From positions 1 to 57,504 of the forward strand of contig NZ_KB899162.1 of NCBI RefSeq assembly GCF_000378065.1: DNA of 57,504 nt, written 5' to 3'. A model generated the notes under the pieces. That model searched no databases. It had not been told where the DNA came from and worked only from the letters and a program-made list of their open reading frames with translations. Numbering within the stretch: the first letter of the stretch is position 1; every line of letters starts with the position of its first letter. Source of the DNA: Porphyromonas gulae DSM 15663. Its GTDB lineage: Bacteria; Bacteroidota; Bacteroidia; Bacteroidales; Porphyromonadaceae. Below are positions 8,373 through 16,375 of the stretch, one piece after another. A program made the position numbers and the translations under genes.

Positions 8373-9896
8373 TCAGCCTAAGACTTCAATGGCACGGCGT
8401 ATGCGTCCAACGGTCTCTTCACGCCCGAGCACTTCCATAATGTCGAAGATATGAGGGCCCTTGCTCTCGCCCACGAGTGCCAACCGAGTGGCGTTCATGA
8501 TATTGCCGAGGTGATAGCCATTGGTCTCGATCCAGTTCTTTACAGTCGGTTCGGTTGCTTCGGCTTCAAACGATGGGTGAGAGTCCAGCAATTCGGCAAG
8601 TTCGCCCAACTGCTTGGCCGTATCTTCTTTCCAGCGTTTCTTCACTGTTTTTTCATCATAGGATAGCGGTGCGGTGAAGAAGAATCCGGCTTGCTCCCAT
8701 AGCTCTCCGATAAAGTTTACACGCTCCTTGACGAGGGAGATTACATGAGCCGTTTTCTCATCGGTAGCCTCTACTCCATGTTCGCGAAGGATGGGGCGGA
8801 AGAGTTCGGCCAAGTCCGTATCGTCCTTTCGCTGGATATATTGGTGATTGAACCAACGCCCTTTCTCGTAGTCGAACTTGGCTCCGGCTTTGCTGCACTT
8901 TTCGATGTCGAACAGTCGGATCAATTCGTCCATACTCATGACATCCTGATCATTGCCCGGATTCCAACCCAGAAGCGCGAGGAAGTTTACCACCGCTTCA
9001 GGCAGGTAGCCGCTTTCACGATAGCCTTTGGATATATCTCCCGTTTGGGGATCTTTCCACTCCAGCGGAAATACGGGAAATCCCAAACGATCGCCATCGC
9101 GTTTGCTCAGCTTACCGTTTCCTTCGGGCTTCAGCAGCAGTGCCAAATGGGCAAATCTCGGCATCGTGTCTTCCCAACCGAAAGCACGATAGAGCAGGAC
9201 ATGAAGCGGTGCACTGGGCAACCACTCCTCACCACGTATCACATGACTCACTTCCATCAGATGGTCGTCCACGATATTGGCCAGATGGTAGGTGGGCAGG
9301 TCGTCGGCACTTTTATACAGCACCTTGTCGTCGAGGATGGAAGAGTTGATCACCACTCGTCCGCGAATCAGGTCGTTCACTTCTACGTCCACATTCGGCT
9401 CCACGAGGAAACGAACCACGTACTGCGTCCCCTCCGATACGAGACGCTCCACTTCTTCGGCAGGCAGTGTCAGAGAGTTGCGCATCTGTCCACGAGTAGC
9501 GGCATCGTATTGGAAGTTGGGTATCTCGGCTCGCCGAGCTTCCAGCTCCTCCGGCGTATCGAAGGCGATATATGCCCGTCCCGAATCCAATAGTTGGCGA
9601 ACATATACACGATAAATATCGCGCCTTTCGCTCTGCCTGTATGGGCCATATTGGCCTCCATAGCCTACGCCTTCGTCGAATTTGATGCCGAGCCATTCCA
9701 ATGCCTCTATTATATATGCCTCGGCACCGGGCACGAATCTATTGCTGTCCGTATCCTCGATGCGCAGGATCATATCACCTCCATGCTGGCGAGCGAAGAG
9801 ATAGTTGTATAGGGCCGTACGTACCCCTCCTATATGCAACGGCCCGGTAGGACTCGGAGCGAAACGTACGCGTACACGTCTGTTGGTTGTATCCAT
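8373..9896 (-). CDS. gltX: Glutamyl-tRNA synthetase
   Basis: 507 aa from ATG 9896. It charges tRNA-Glu with glutamate in the cytosol. The class I signature HIGH appears as PLHIGG in [23 protein letters not shown] and the KMSKS loop as KLSKRDG; the anticodon-binding C-terminal region is full length. The frame is open upstream with other ATGs at 9914 and 10001. The TAnnTTTG box at 9928-9935 puts transcription start near 9921, so 10001 is excluded, and only 9914 (almost leaderless) or 9896 remain. I prefer 9896 because the conserved region begins directly after it. Confidence 0.95.
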   Translation of the reverse strand: MDTTNRRVRVRFAPSPTGPLHIGGVRTALYNYLFARQHGGDMILRIEDTDSNRFVPGAEAYIIEALEWLGIKFDEGVGYGGQYGPYRQSERRDIYRVYVRQLLDSGRAYIAFDTPEELEARRAEIPNFQYDAATRGQMRNSLTLPAEEVERLVSEGTQYVVRFLVEPNVDVEVNDLIRGRVVINSSILDDKVLYKSADDLPTYHLANIVDDHLMEVSHVIRGEEWLPSAPLHVLLYRAFGWEDTMPRFAHLALLLKPEGNGKLSKRDGDRLGFPVFPLEWKDPQTGDISKGYRESGYLPEAVVNFLALLGWNPGNDQDVMSMDELIRLFDIEKCSKAGAKFDYEKGRWFNHQYIQRKDDTDLAELFRPILREHGVEATDEKTAHVISLVKERVNFIGELWEQAGFFFTAPLSYDEKTVKKRWKEDTAKQLGELAELLDSHPSFEAEATEPTVKNWIETNGYHLGNIMNATRLALVGESKGPHIFDIMEVLGREETVGRIRRAIEVLG

Positions 9897-9927
9897 TATT
9901 GGGTAATTTTTCATTTGTATAATGCCA

Positions 9928-9935
9928 CAAAAGTA
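9928..9935 (-). promoter_or_regulatory. -7 promoter box of gltX-waaA
   Basis: The minus strand reads TACTTTTG, a perfect TAnnTTTG. It gives a leader of about 25 bases to the preferred gltX start and rules out the longest open-frame start. Confidence 0.6.
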
Positions 9936-10001
9936 GCATTTATCTCGGTAGTTTTTTCGCTGAAAAAGCCTAAAAAAGGGTCTCAGACCGTCCAATAGCA
10001 A

Positions 10002-10230
10002 AGCAAATTCAAATACATATCGAAAAAAATGAGATAATCGAATCTATTCGATCTCATCGACATGTCCGTATCCATTGGTGCAATTCATGTCGTTTACACC
10101 CGGAGAAAAAAATCGAAAAGATATTAGGAAAAGGCTGATCTCGAAAAGGACATCACTTTGGATGTCAGGGCAGAGGCATTCAAAACAGCGTTCTATAAAT
10201 TTTATAGTCGTTGAATGAGCCGTCAGTCAT
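10002..10230. other. Intergenic stretch without recognisable gene
   Basis: A-rich sequence with a short inverted repeat (TCGAAT/ATTCGA near 10038-10052) and a 15-bp palindrome CTATAAATTTTATAG at 10193-10207. No coding signal is seen. It may include the left flank of the decayed insertion element that follows. Confidence 0.4.
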
Positions 10231-10473
10231 GTATTCAGTCTCTATTTGGAAGGTCTCTTTATGGTCTCGGATCCACGGATAGAGAGCAAAGAAGTTTATC
10301 CTCTCGACTTTTTACTCCTGATCGTTTTCCTCTCTACGCTCTCAGGTGACACCTCTTGGTACGAGATTGAAGATTATGCCGAGGAATACGAAGAAGAGTT
10401 GAAAAGCCGGTACGAAACACTTACGATCGTAAGCGTACGATGCCTTCCTGCACGATGCTGGAGACCAGCGTAG
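10231..10473 (+). pseudogene. Decayed N-terminal remnant of an ISAs1-family transposase
   Basis: The translated segment VFSLYLEGLF..SDPRIES, then YPLDFLLLIVFLSTLSG, then TSWYEIEDYAEEYEEEL, matches my recollection of the N-terminal domain of ISAs1-type transposases (DPR motif, hydrophobic LDFxLLxVF, WYEIEDYA). These include the P. gingivalis ISPg2/ISPg3 group. After about residue 60 the frame degrades: a MPS..LE segment that should read like MPSHDTLNR is out of register. The stop at 10473 truncates it far short of the roughly 370 aa of an intact enzyme. No DDE core is visible downstream, so it is a fossil and not a working element. Confidence 0.62.
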
Positions 10474-10865
10474 GTCTACGGTGCTCATTACAACATGCTA
10501 ATTACCAGTATATTATGGCCAATTAAGGTGAAATGAAAACAATCTTAGAAGTTTTCCCTGTTTTGCGTCTTCAAAATTCATTTTCCCCCTTATTTGGGAA
10601 GATCAGGACTCATTTCTTATAATAGAAAGAAACCCGTGATTGTAATTTCCAATAGTAAGAGAGCAACACAGACTACAGAAAATTCCCCGAAGAGACCGGC
10701 CTCTTCGACAGAGGGCTATCGCATTTGAAGGATTGTACTGCGATTGCCCTGCTTTGGATGTGATTTATAGGGTATAGAAAGCGGTAATATCGGATTTTGA
10801 GACCTTTTGCGTCCTATAAACAGTAGAGCAAAAGAGAGAATAGGATACATTTATATGATGTGAAA
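10474..10865. other. Gene-free stretch after transposase remnant
   Basis: No coding region is recognised. One short inverted repeat (GAAGAG/CTCTTC, about 10686-10705) is present. It is plausibly degraded insertion-element sequence, but nothing in it proves that. Confidence 0.35.
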
Positions 10866-10934
10866 AAGAAGGATTGGTTTTGTGATGATATTCTTGTCTT
10901 CGGAAAGACAAAAATTCAAAAACCAATCCTTCTT
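10866..10934 (-). terminator. Very long hairpin ending the persulfide locus
   Basis: The outer arms are AAGAAGGATTGGTTTT and AAAACCAATCCTTCTT, with an inner TTGTCTT/AAGACAA stem on a short loop. On the minus strand it ends CTTCTTTTTC, a T run. It lies 46 bases past the rhodanese stop, consistent with an intrinsic terminator. The 17-bp outer stem is unusually long for one. Confidence 0.7.
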
Positions 10935-10979
10935 AATAGAGTAAAGAGTTGTAACGGTCGAAGTCTTTCTCAGACTTCG

Positions 10980-11366
10980 TTATCGCTGATCGCCTTTCAG
11001 GGAGGCTACATGCCCCCAGGTACCTCCATTGAGGACATTGGAGAAGCCGTTCTGCTCGAGAATGCTCTTGGCCTGGCTGCTTCTGTTGCCGCTGCGACAG
11101 AAGACGATGATGGTCTTCTTATTCTTGAGTTCATCCAGGCGAGATGCTATCCGGTCCAGCGGAATATTCACGGCTCCGGATACACTGCCCGAAGCAAATT
11201 CACCCGGCGTACGTACATCGACCAGAAAGGCACCGTTGCGAATAGCCTCGGTCAGAGCCTTATCGTCAGGCTGCGAGAATAGATTTTTCAGTAATCCTAA
11301 CATGACAATTGCAATAATGATGGTTAAGGAAGACGATATTACTTTTTTGATATTTTGCTTTGACAT
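10980..11366 (-). CDS. Membrane-anchored single-domain rhodanese
   Basis: 128 aa. Residues 9-27 (VISSSLTIIIAIVMLGLLK) form one membrane segment or uncleaved signal anchor. A rhodanese domain of about 90 residues follows, with DVRTPGEFASG and the active-site loop IVFCRSGNRS, where Cys carries the persulfide. It would move sulfane sulfur outside the cytoplasmic membrane. Its ATG lies 28 bases inside the end of the upstream MBL-rhodanese gene, so the two are translated together. A thiosulfate or polysulfide sulfurtransferase role is inferred from context. Confidence 0.88.
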   Translation of the reverse strand: MSKQNIKKVISSSLTIIIAIVMLGLLKNLFSQPDDKALTEAIRNGAFLVDVRTPGEFASGSVSGAVNIPLDRIASRLDELKNKKTIIVFCRSGNRSSQAKSILEQNGFSNVLNGGTWGHVASLKGDQR

Positions 11367-12754
11367 ACATAGTCCGTTTTGGGAACACCGGTCTGCGCAA
11401 TGCTTGCGAATCCGCCTTCGATGTCCGTGAAATTACGATAACCTCGCGAGAGTAGGATACTGGAAGCGATCATACTGCGGTATCCGCCTATACAGTGCAG
11501 ATAGAAGTGTCGGTCTCGGGGAATATCTTGTATCCAGTCATTGATATAGGCGAGCGGACGGCTATAAGCTCCTTCCACGTGCTCTGCTGCATATTCGCTC
11601 TCCTTGCGTACATCGAATACGAGGCTCTCTTCGGAGCGGAATCGTTCGGCAAATTCGTCGGCCGTGATGCGTTCTACATGGTCGATCTCTTTGCCCGAGG
11701 TTTTCCATGTGTCGAATCCGCCATCCAAATAGCCCAATACCTGATCGAATCCCACACGACTGAGCCTTGTGATCACTTCCTGCTCACGTCCGGGATCTGC
11801 CACGAGCAACAGAGGTTGCTTCACGTCTACGATCATCGTACCGACCCAAGGGGCAAAGTCCCCATCCAGACCGATGTTGATCGAACGAGGAATGAAGCCT
11901 TGGGCGAACACGCCGGGAGCTCTCGTATCCAGTACCAGAGCATCGGACGTTTCGGCTATCGCTTCGAAGTCTGCGGCTGAGAGGGCTGAGAGTCCGCGCT
12001 CCATCACGTTGTCGATGCTGTCATATCCCATCTTGTTCATAGCCACATTGCCACCGAAATAAGCCGGCGGTGGCAACAAGCCCTCTATCACAGATGCTAT
12101 AAATGCCTCTCTGTTCGGCTGATTAAGAGCATAATTGACTCGCTTTTGGTTGCCAAGGCTGTCCACTGTCTCCTGCATCATATTCTTGCCGCAGGCCGAT
12201 CCTGCACCGTGAGCCGGATATACGATGATGTCGTCCGACAAAGGGAGGATCTTGGTGTAGAGACTATCATAGAGCAGGCCGGCCAGCTCTTCCTGTGTCA
12301 AGTTCGCAGCTTTCTGCGCCAGGTCAGGACGGCCGACATCTCCGAGGAAGAGCGTGTCGCCACTGAAGAGAGCCGTCTCGCGTCCGTTTTCGTCGATAAG
12401 CAGGAAGCAAGAGCTTTCCATCGTATGTCCGGGTGTATGAAGCACTCGGATCCTTACATTGCCCAACTCGAAGATCTGATTATCCTCAGCCACTATCGCA
12501 TCGAATCCGGGCTTAGCCGTAGGTCCATAAACAATGGGGGCACCTGTGGCACGGCTCAGATCGAGGTGTCCGCTCACAAAGTCGGCATGGAAATGCGTCT
12601 CCAATATGTATTTGAGCTTTACCCCGTCGCGCTTGAGGCGTTCGAGGTAGGGCGTGATCTCACGCAGTGGGTCGATGATGGCAGCCTCTCCCATCGAAGT
12701 GATGTAGTATGCGCCCTGGGCTAAGCAGCCCGTGTAAATCTGTTCTACTTTCAT
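11339..12754 (-). CDS. CstB-like persulfide dioxygenase / pseudo-rhodanese / rhodanese fusion
   Basis: 471 aa with three domains. Residues 1-240 are a metallo-beta-lactamase fold of the persulfide dioxygenase (ETHE1) type, with THFHADFVSGH (His53, His55, Asp57), HTPGHT and SGDTLF. Residues 255-350 are a rhodanese fold whose catalytic loop position reads ADPG and has no Cys. Residues 365-460 are a rhodanese with an intact loop LHCIGGYRS. This MBL / dead rhodanese / live rhodanese order is that of Staphylococcus CstB, which oxidises low-molecular-weight persulfides to thiosulfate with Fe(II) and O2. The TSUP permease upstream and rhodanese downstream also mirror a cst operon. Function in this species is inferred. 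Confidence 0.82.
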   Translation of the reverse strand: MKVEQIYTGCLAQGAYYITSMGEAAIIDPLREITPYLERLKRDGVKLKYILETHFHADFVSGHLDLSRATGAPIVYGPTAKPGFDAIVAEDNQIFELGNVRIRVLHTPGHTMESSCFLLIDENGRETALFSGDTLFLGDVGRPDLAQKAANLTQEELAGLLYDSLYTKILPLSDDIIVYPAHGAGSACGKNMMQETVDSLGNQKRVNYALNQPNREAFIASVIEGLLPPPAYFGGNVAMNKMGYDSIDNVMERGLSALSAADFEAIAETSDALVLDTRAPGVFAQGFIPRSINIGLDGDFAPWVGTMIVDVKQPLLLVADPGREQEVITRLSRVGFDQVLGYLDGGFDTWKTSGKEIDHVERITADEFAERFRSEESLVFDVRKESEYAAEHVEGAYSRPLAYINDWIQDIPRDRHFYLHCIGGYRSMIASSILLSRGYRNFTDIEGGFASIAQTGVPKTDYVCQSKISKK

Positions 12755-12789
12755 ATTTGTCGAGTGTTATTAATGCTTGTCTGACGTTG

Positions 12790-12837
12790 CAAAGATCAAC
12801 CATCTTTCCGGCTCGTACAGCTACTTTAGTCACACAA
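12790..12837 (-). promoter_or_regulatory. Promoter and putative activator site of CstB-like gene
   Basis: Minus strand: a -7-like GATCTTTG box at 12790-12797 (one mismatch to TAnnTTTG). Then, after exactly 17 bases, a 23-bp motif at 12815-12837, written on the plus strand as GTACAGCTACTTTAGTCACA + CAA. Predicted start near 12783; motif centre near -43. The same pair occurs before the TSUP gene. Confidence 0.6.
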
Positions 12838-12846
12838 TGGCGCGAA

Positions 12847-13653
12847 CTATACGAGTACGGTCTCTTTGAGAATGATGTATAGCCCCATGACGAAGACGAA
12901 CCAGCCGAATGCCGGTTTGAGTTTGTCTCCGTCAATATATTGGGAGAGTTTCATGCCGATGAATATCCCGATGATGGCAAAAGCCGTTACTGAGAGGAGA
13001 AGCCCCCAGTCGAGACCGGCCGGATTATTCTCTCCCAGAAATCCCAAGAGCGATTTGGCTGATATGATTACAAGTGAGGTGCCGATAGCTTGTTTCATCG
13101 GTAGGCCTCCGAGGATGACTAAGGCAGGGATGATCAAGAAGCCACCTCCGGCGCCGACAAGCCCTGTGAGCGTACCGACCACAATTCCCTCAAGGAGGAT
13201 CAGGGCATAACGGGGTCGTTTCGGCTTGGGGGATCTCTGTGATGCTTTCTCCTGCATTTTAGCCGGTCTGATCATACTGACGGATGCCGTAAGCATCAGT
13301 ACGGCAAACAAGAGCATCAGGAGCATGTTCCGGTCAATCAAAAAACGGCCAAGACTCAATACATGCTCAGGAATCGCCGGTACCAGATAAGCTCTCGTCA
13401 GAAATACGGCGAGGATCGATGGCAGACCGAAAAGCACTGCAGTGCGAACGTCCACCAGCGAGCGACGAAAGTATGAGATACTCCCGACTACACTGGTAGC
13501 TCCCACGATAAAAAGCGAATAGGCTGTACCCAAGACAGGGTCTATACCCATGAGATATACGAGCACGGGAACGGTGAGGATACTCCCTCCGCCACCGATA
13601 AGGCCGAGTGACAGGCCGATTAAAATAGATGCCAAGTAACCTGCTATAAGCAT
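12847..13653 (-). CDS. TSUP (TauE/SafE) family sulfur-compound permease
   Basis: 268 aa, with about eight membrane segments, two glycine-rich half repeats (GLSLGLIGGGGSILTVPVL and GTLTGLVGAGGGFLIIPAL) and FIGMKLSQYI near the C-terminus. All are hallmarks of the TSUP family, which exports or imports sulfite, sulfoacetate or thiosulfate-like anions. Start ATG 13653 is preferred over 13680: the first membrane helix begins right after it, and the promoter at 13678-13725 puts transcription start near 13671. The neighbouring persulfide dioxygenase suggests sulfite/thiosulfate efflux, as for TauE in staphylococcal cst operons. Confidence 0.85.
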   Translation of the reverse strand: MLIAGYLASILIGLSLGLIGGGGSILTVPVLVYLMGIDPVLGTAYSLFIVGATSVVGSISYFRRSLVDVRTAVLFGLPSILAVFLTRAYLVPAIPEHVLSLGRFLIDRNMLLMLLFAVLMLTASVSMIRPAKMQEKASQRSPKPKRPRYALILLEGIVVGTLTGLVGAGGGFLIIPALVILGGLPMKQAIGTSLVIISAKSLLGFLGENNPAGLDWGLLLSVTAFAIIGIFIGMKLSQYIDGDKLKPAFGWFVFVMGLYIILKETVLV

Positions 13654-13677
13654 ACTGTCTCCGGTTTTATGATGAGG

Positions 13678-13725
13678 CAAAGGTCATCATATCCGGAGCG
13701 GTGTACAGCTACTTTGGTCACATAA
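13678..13725 (-). promoter_or_regulatory. Promoter and putative activator site of TSUP gene
   Basis: Minus strand: GACCTTTG at 13678-13685 (one mismatch to TAnnTTTG), 17 bases, then a motif at 13703-13725 differing from the 12815-12837 copy at only two of 23 positions. The motif overlaps the last codons of the Crp/Fnr gene. Predicted start near 13671. Confidence 0.6.
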
Positions 13726-14341
13726 GGGTGATTTTGTTACGCCCTAAGCGAACGATGCCGGATTCTTCCAGTTGTTTGAGCAGCCTTGATACCACGGCTC
13801 TGGCTGTTCCCAATTCATTGGCCAGTTGTTCGTGCGTGATCTGTATCGTATTGCCCTTCACGAGTTCGGCCTTCTTTTGAATGAGGGCCAATAGACGTTC
13901 GTCCATTTTCTTGAAAGCAATGGCATTCACCGTATCTAATAGCTCCTCGAATCGCTTGTGGTAGGAGCGGAAGATGTAGTTGAGCCATTCGGGATGCTCT
14001 TTCATAAAGAGGGAAACCTTATCGACGGGCAAGAAAAGAATCTCGGCATCGTCTTCGATCTCCACTTTTACCTTGCTCGTCTCATTGTGAAGCCCCCCAA
14101 GAAAAGACATGATACAGCTTTCGCCCGCCTTGATATAGTAGAGCAGGATTTCTCTGCCATCCTCTTCGGTACGGATCACCCTCATGACCCCTTTGATAAC
14201 GATAGGGATGGAGCGAACATGTGCATTCTCATTGAGGATAACGCTGCCGGCCTTGTAGACCTTGAGGATGCCATGCTTATACAGTTTGTCCACAAGCTCA
14301 GGCGAAGAGCGAAACTCGGATATATCTTCTATCTGCTTCAT
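13718..14341 (-). CDS. Crp/Fnr-family transcriptional regulator
   Basis: 207 aa from ATG 14341 (the frame is open to 14371, but the fold begins after MKQIEDISEF). The N-terminal cyclic-nucleotide-binding-type beta roll (residues 20-120) is followed by a dimer helix and a winged helix-turn-helix at 150-205: THEQLANELGTARAVVSRLL. No N-terminal Cys cluster for an Fe-S centre is present, so it is not Fnr-like in that sense. It lies directly upstream of the TSUP/CstB-like/rhodanese genes on the same strand, and those genes share a site near -43, the class II position used by Crp-type activators. Regulation of sulfur detoxification is my inference. Confidence 0.85.
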   Translation of the reverse strand: MKQIEDISEFRSSPELVDKLYKHGILKVYKAGSVILNENAHVRSIPIVIKGVMRVIRTEEDGREILLYYIKAGESCIMSFLGGLHNETSKVKVEIEDDAEILFLPVDKVSLFMKEHPEWLNYIFRSYHKRFEELLDTVNAIAFKKMDERLLALIQKKAELVKGNTIQITHEQLANELGTARAVVSRLLKQLEESGIVRLGRNKITLM

Positions 14342-14502
14342 AGGAGCAAACTTAATAAAACAAGTACGCAACCGAAAGAAATGGAAGAAAAAGCCTCTTG
14401 CTCTATCCCTCTTCTATCGCGATTTAATGCTTGCGTTTTGTTGATTCTTATTTTCCTCCTTATACATCCCAAAAGGATGATTCATAAGCCCAAAAACAGG
14501 CG

Positions 14503-14823
14503 CGAAAAAAGTTTTCAACAACGAAGATGAGTTTAGAATCATTCCAAATAAACATCTGAAAGGAAACGGATTTTGAAGTCAAAAGGGAGATAAAGCAGAC
14601 TTTCTTAGGTCAAAACATGATTTTGGAAGAGGGTATAACGATCTATATACAAATCATTTATGATAAATATATAGATCGTTTTCGATTTGTATATAAATCG
14701 TTTCCCATTTATATATAGATCGAAAGTCATTTCTATATAAATCGCATGCTGAAAAAGGCCTTTTCAAGAGCCTGTATATAAAGAGTCATGCACCAAGTTC
14801 TACATAGAACTTGGTGCATGACT
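14503..14823 (+). mobile_element. BrickBuilt-like MITE, copy A
   Basis: A leader at 14503-14575 (CGAAAAAAGTTTTCAACAAC...) shares most bases with the leader of copy B at 28118. Next comes a spacer and about five tandem 22-23-bp bricks at 14639-14752, based on GATTTGTATATAAATCG, each roughly palindromic. A tail with a 19-bp perfect hairpin (14784-14823, AGTCATGC.../...GCATGACT) ends it. Leader, 23-nt tandem minisatellite and tail match the published description of the P. gingivalis BrickBuilt MITE. It has no coding capacity. Confidence 0.75.
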
Positions 14824-15092
14824 GGTTGTGTGTGGAGGATTATCGGGAGAACTATTGCTCCTTATCTGCCATGAGTACGGACATCATTTCTTTTAACTCC
14901 GACAGGTATGAGGAATAAGGGAGAGAGCCCCTTGTAGTAAGATATGTATGAGAATGAAGTATGCATGTTTGGAGTCTTTATCGTTATTTATCAAACAGTT
15001 TTATCAAGCAGCCGAGGTCTCTGTATAATAAACGCTTTCTGAGGGGAACCTCTGCCGGCTTGCAAATGTAGCAAAAATCGATTCGACCAACA
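14824..15092. other. Intergenic tail, nothing recognised
   Basis: No gene or RNA family is recognised between the MITE hairpin and the end of the UbiA-family gene. A short GAGG/CCTC hairpin near 15039-15050 is the only structure seen. Confidence 0.4.
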
Positions 15093-15986
15093 TCAGCAAT
15101 AGAGTATTATACCAAAGGTGATCGCCCAGCCGATCACACATATCTGCATAAAACGATCCTGCAACAAAACTTTGGTGGGACTGCCACTGCGGTTTTCGAC
15201 TAATGTCAGTTGTAAATGGCGAAGGAGTCCCGCCAAAACGAATATGGCGGTAAGATATAAATGGCTGCTACCGATACGTGCCACTACCTCGTCAGAAATC
15301 GTGTACATGATGTAGCACACCACTGTTATTGCAGCTACGATACTCAATGCTTGGTTCATGAAAGCGGTATTGTACTTGTCTATATTGCCTCGAGCTTTCA
15401 TCCCGGTTGTCTCATAGATCCATACATCATCCCATCGCTTGGCTAAAGCCAGGAAAAGGGCCAGAAGCATAGTCATGAGCACAAGCCACTTCGATAGCAT
15501 AATACCTGTGGCTAAGCTACCCATTAGAAGCCGTAAGACAAATCCTAAAGAAATGATCAGAATATCTACGATCGCTATCTGCTTGAGCTTGATGCTGTAT
15601 AAAATATTCATTCCGATGTAACAGACGACTACCAGAGATACCCCTATGGGATCCATTGCTATGGTAATAATAGCCCCTACCCATAAGACTCCTATACTCA
15701 AAATAAAGCAGATGGACATCAGAGCATATCCCCATGACATGGATAAAGCTCCACTGGCAATAGGGCGATGACGCTTGACAGGATGTAACCTGTCCGCTTC
15801 CACATCATTGATGTCGTTAAAGCAGTAAACACCGCTGGCAGCAAGGCTGAAACTCACAAAAGCGAACAGACTCGGCAGCCAATACTCCACCTCGAACAGA
15901 TGTTTGCCGAAAAAAACCGGCAAGAAGATGAAGAGGTTTTTGACCCATTGGTGAGGGCGTAGAACTTTGAAGATAGAATGGCACAT
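15093..15986 (-). CDS. UbiA-family prenyltransferase, decaprenyl-phosphate phosphoribosyltransferase-like
   Basis: 297 aa with 7-9 membrane segments. Near residue 65 it has the UbiA aspartate motif in the form NDINDVEADRLHPVKRHRP. That closely resembles DPPR synthase (phosphoribose transfer to a polyprenyl phosphate) more than ubiquinone or menaquinone enzymes. A second polar loop YETTGMKARGNIDKYN is also typical. No oxidoreductase partners of the DprE1/DprE2 type sit beside it, so the product and purpose here are unknown. A TAnnTTTG box at 16133-16140 probably drives it with a roughly 140-base leader. Confidence 0.78.
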   Translation of the reverse strand: MCHSIFKVLRPHQWVKNLFIFLPVFFGKHLFEVEYWLPSLFAFVSFSLAASGVYCFNDINDVEADRLHPVKRHRPIASGALSMSWGYALMSICFILSIGVLWVGAIITIAMDPIGVSLVVVCYIGMNILYSIKLKQIAIVDILIISLGFVLRLLMGSLATGIMLSKWLVLMTMLLALFLALAKRWDDVWIYETTGMKARGNIDKYNTAFMNQALSIVAAITVVCYIMYTISDEVVARIGSSHLYLTAIFVLAGLLRHLQLTLVENRSGSPTKVLLQDRFMQICVIGWAITFGIILYC

Positions 15987-16132
15987 CAGTTAAATAATTG
16001 TGAAGATAGTGGACAAGAGGCCTGATAGCGTTATTGATCAACCACAAAGGTGTAGTTTCTTTAAGAGGCCTACCCCATGCCATCAGGTTAATTAGAAGAA
16101 CAACTAAAAACAAAGAGTGGAACGATTCCCTA

Positions 16133-16140
16133 CAAAAATA
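16133..16140 (-). promoter_or_regulatory. -7 promoter box of UbiA-family gene
   Basis: The minus strand reads TATTTTTG (TAnnTTTG). The start site would be near 16126, leaving about 140 bases of untranslated leader before ATG 15986. No gene lies in the 15987-16375 gap between these divergent genes. Confidence 0.5.
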
Positions 16141-16283
16141 AAGAGTTTGAGAACACGGACAAATAGCAAACATGATATAGAAAGAACTCGAACGCTTGTT
16201 AATTTGTAAGATGACACCCATGGTAATACCTTCCCAAATATTGATTTGGTTTAGATAATCACATGGCAATGAACCGAAGTATA

Positions 16284-16302
16284 AAGCTTGTAACACAAGC
16301 TT
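16284..16302. promoter_or_regulatory. Perfect 8+8 palindrome over the -33 region of the TonB receptor gene
   Basis: AAGCTTGT-AAC-ACAAGCTT is a perfect inverted repeat, centred 23 bases before the -7 box at 16316. It covers the place where a -33 TTTG should be and none is present there. This is the expected geometry for an activator, or a blocking repressor, at a regulated promoter. Confidence 0.55.
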
Positions 16303-16315
16303 AATGTTTCTGGAT

Positions 16316-16323
16316 TATCTTTG
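16316..16323 (+). promoter_or_regulatory. -7 promoter box of TonB-dependent receptor gene
   Basis: TATCTTTG matches TAnnTTTG. It predicts a start near 16330 and a leader of about 46 bases. Confidence 0.6.
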
Positions 16324-16375
16324 TACAAGAATTGGGCAGAGATGCCTTTAAGTCGAATCTAAATTATTATGTCTT

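Noticed and set aside
14639-14752. CRISPR array in the tandem AT-rich repeats
   Set aside because: Units are 22-23 bp with no spacers between them and no cas genes nearby; the pattern is a minisatellite.
15817-16296. 159-residue minus-strand open frame before the TonB receptor
   Set aside because: It overlaps the UbiA-family gene and shows no domain, signal or composition typical of real genes in this genome.
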